Shown: positions 63,830-64,000 of the stretch, in pieces | Numbering within the stretch: position 1 is the stretch's first letter | How the letters are laid out: every line of letters begins with the position of its first letter | From: Mycolicibacterium sp. CBMA 247 | Lineage (GTDB): Bacteria > Actinomycetota > Actinomycetes > Mycobacteriales > Mycobacteriaceae | Direction of reading: 5' to 3' | Length of the DNA: 64,000 nt | NCBI RefSeq assembly: GCF_009729095.1 | Contig: NZ_VTGX01000003.1 | Location: 823,780 to 887,779 of the forward strand | Translations under genes and position numbers: made by a program | The notes under the pieces: generated by a model | Databases searched by the model: none | Told to the model about the DNA's origin: nothing | The model's input: the letters and a program-made list of their open reading frames with translations, nothing else

Positions 63830-63874
63830 GAATAAAAACGAATCGCCCCCCACGATAAACGTGGGGGGCGATTC
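63830..63874 (-). terminator. rRNA-operon intrinsic terminator
   Basis: GAATCGCCCCCCACG (63840-63854) pairs with CGTGGGGGGCGATTC (63860-63874), 15 perfect base pairs with loop ATAAA (read from the plus strand). On the minus strand the stem is followed by GTTTTTATT. It lies 10 bp after the 5S rRNA 3' end and stops the rRNA transcript. Confidence 0.9.
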
Positions 63875-63883
63875 TTAATTTGT

Positions 63884-63998
63884 GTTCGGCGGTGTCCTAC
63901 TTTTCCACCCGAGAGGGTAGTATCATCGGCGCTGGCAGGCTTAGCTTCCGGGTTCGGGATGGGACCGGGCGTTTCCCTGCCGCTATGGACCGCCGTAA
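63884..63998 (-). rRNA. rrf: 5S ribosomal RNA
   Basis: Read on the minus strand it begins TTACGGCGGTCCATAGCGGC and ends GGACACCGCCGAACA, with CCCGGTCCCATCCCGAACCC and CGGAAGCTAAGCC in between. This is the actinobacterial 5S pattern, about 115 nt. The 16S and 23S genes must lie further right, outside the window. Location beside an Rv1691 homologue agrees with the tyrS-linked rRNA operon of fast growers. Confidence 0.95.
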
Positions 63999-64000
63999 CT

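Overview
The window is high-GC actinobacterial DNA, almost certainly from a fast-growing Mycolicibacterium-type mycobacterium. The evidence is the mycobacterial-specific families present (MmpS/MmpL, PknG/GlnH/GlnX, DUF7159, DUF732, the three-helix-bundle protein, SteA/MctB, a long Icl2-type isocitrate lyase) and the right half. That half follows the order of the M. tuberculosis Rv1691-Rv1713 block: TPR protein, phosphatase, Rv1693-like, tlyA, nadK, recN, steA, mctB, pyrG, Nudix, xerD, a catechol O-methyltransferase-like gene, parA-like, scpA, scpB, rluB, cmk, der. A 5S rRNA gene on the minus strand at the right edge, beside the Rv1691 homologue, fits the second rRNA operon that fast growers carry near tyrS.

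Left accessory part, 1-31 kb: a DUF7159 protein; an SDR (3-alpha-HSD type, no canonical start codon) with an MFS transporter; a DUF4267-like protein; Icl2; a LysR-controlled SDR / lipocalin-like / sulfotransferase / SDR operon; a Met-rich small membrane protein; an acyltransferase-3 protein; a pair of small divergent genes; a secreted M15-like protein (a paralogue lies at 23.6 kb); a DUF2236 oxygenase divergent from a TetR regulator across a perfect 18-bp palindrome; a DUF732 exported protein; a glnX-glnH-pknG cassette whose PknG has a shortened TPR part; a flavin amine oxidase; an mmpS-mmpL pair; several small membrane proteins including a FlgT-C-like protein; and an LCM-family methyltransferase.

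Middle, 31-44 kb: an IclR-controlled operon (SDR, acetoacetate-decarboxylase-like protein, two COG2159 amidohydrolases) with a 17-bp palindrome in the divergent promoter; a SnoaL-like protein; a small secreted protein; a DUF3297 protein whose leader can form mutually exclusive hairpins; a tRNA-Pro(GGG) flanked by a 16-bp repeat of its own 3' end and an integrase C-terminal fragment (remnant of an integrated element); a GntR-controlled nitrilase / amino-acid permease / nitrilase operon with two tandem operators; and two TauE/SafE permeases.

Right part, 44-64 kb: tightly packed housekeeping genes, mostly on the minus strand with 1-8 nt overlaps. They cover chromosome partition and condensin (ParA-like, ScpA, ScpB), ribosome maturation (RluB, Der, TlyA), nucleotide metabolism (Cmk, PyrG, NadK), repair and recombination (RecN, XerD) and the cell envelope (SteA, MctB). 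The block is interrupted by one accessory insertion between recN and steA (CGNR regulator, VOC protein, PNPOx-like protein) and ends with the rRNA-operon terminator and 5S gene. All family calls come from reading translated sequence; no database search was run.
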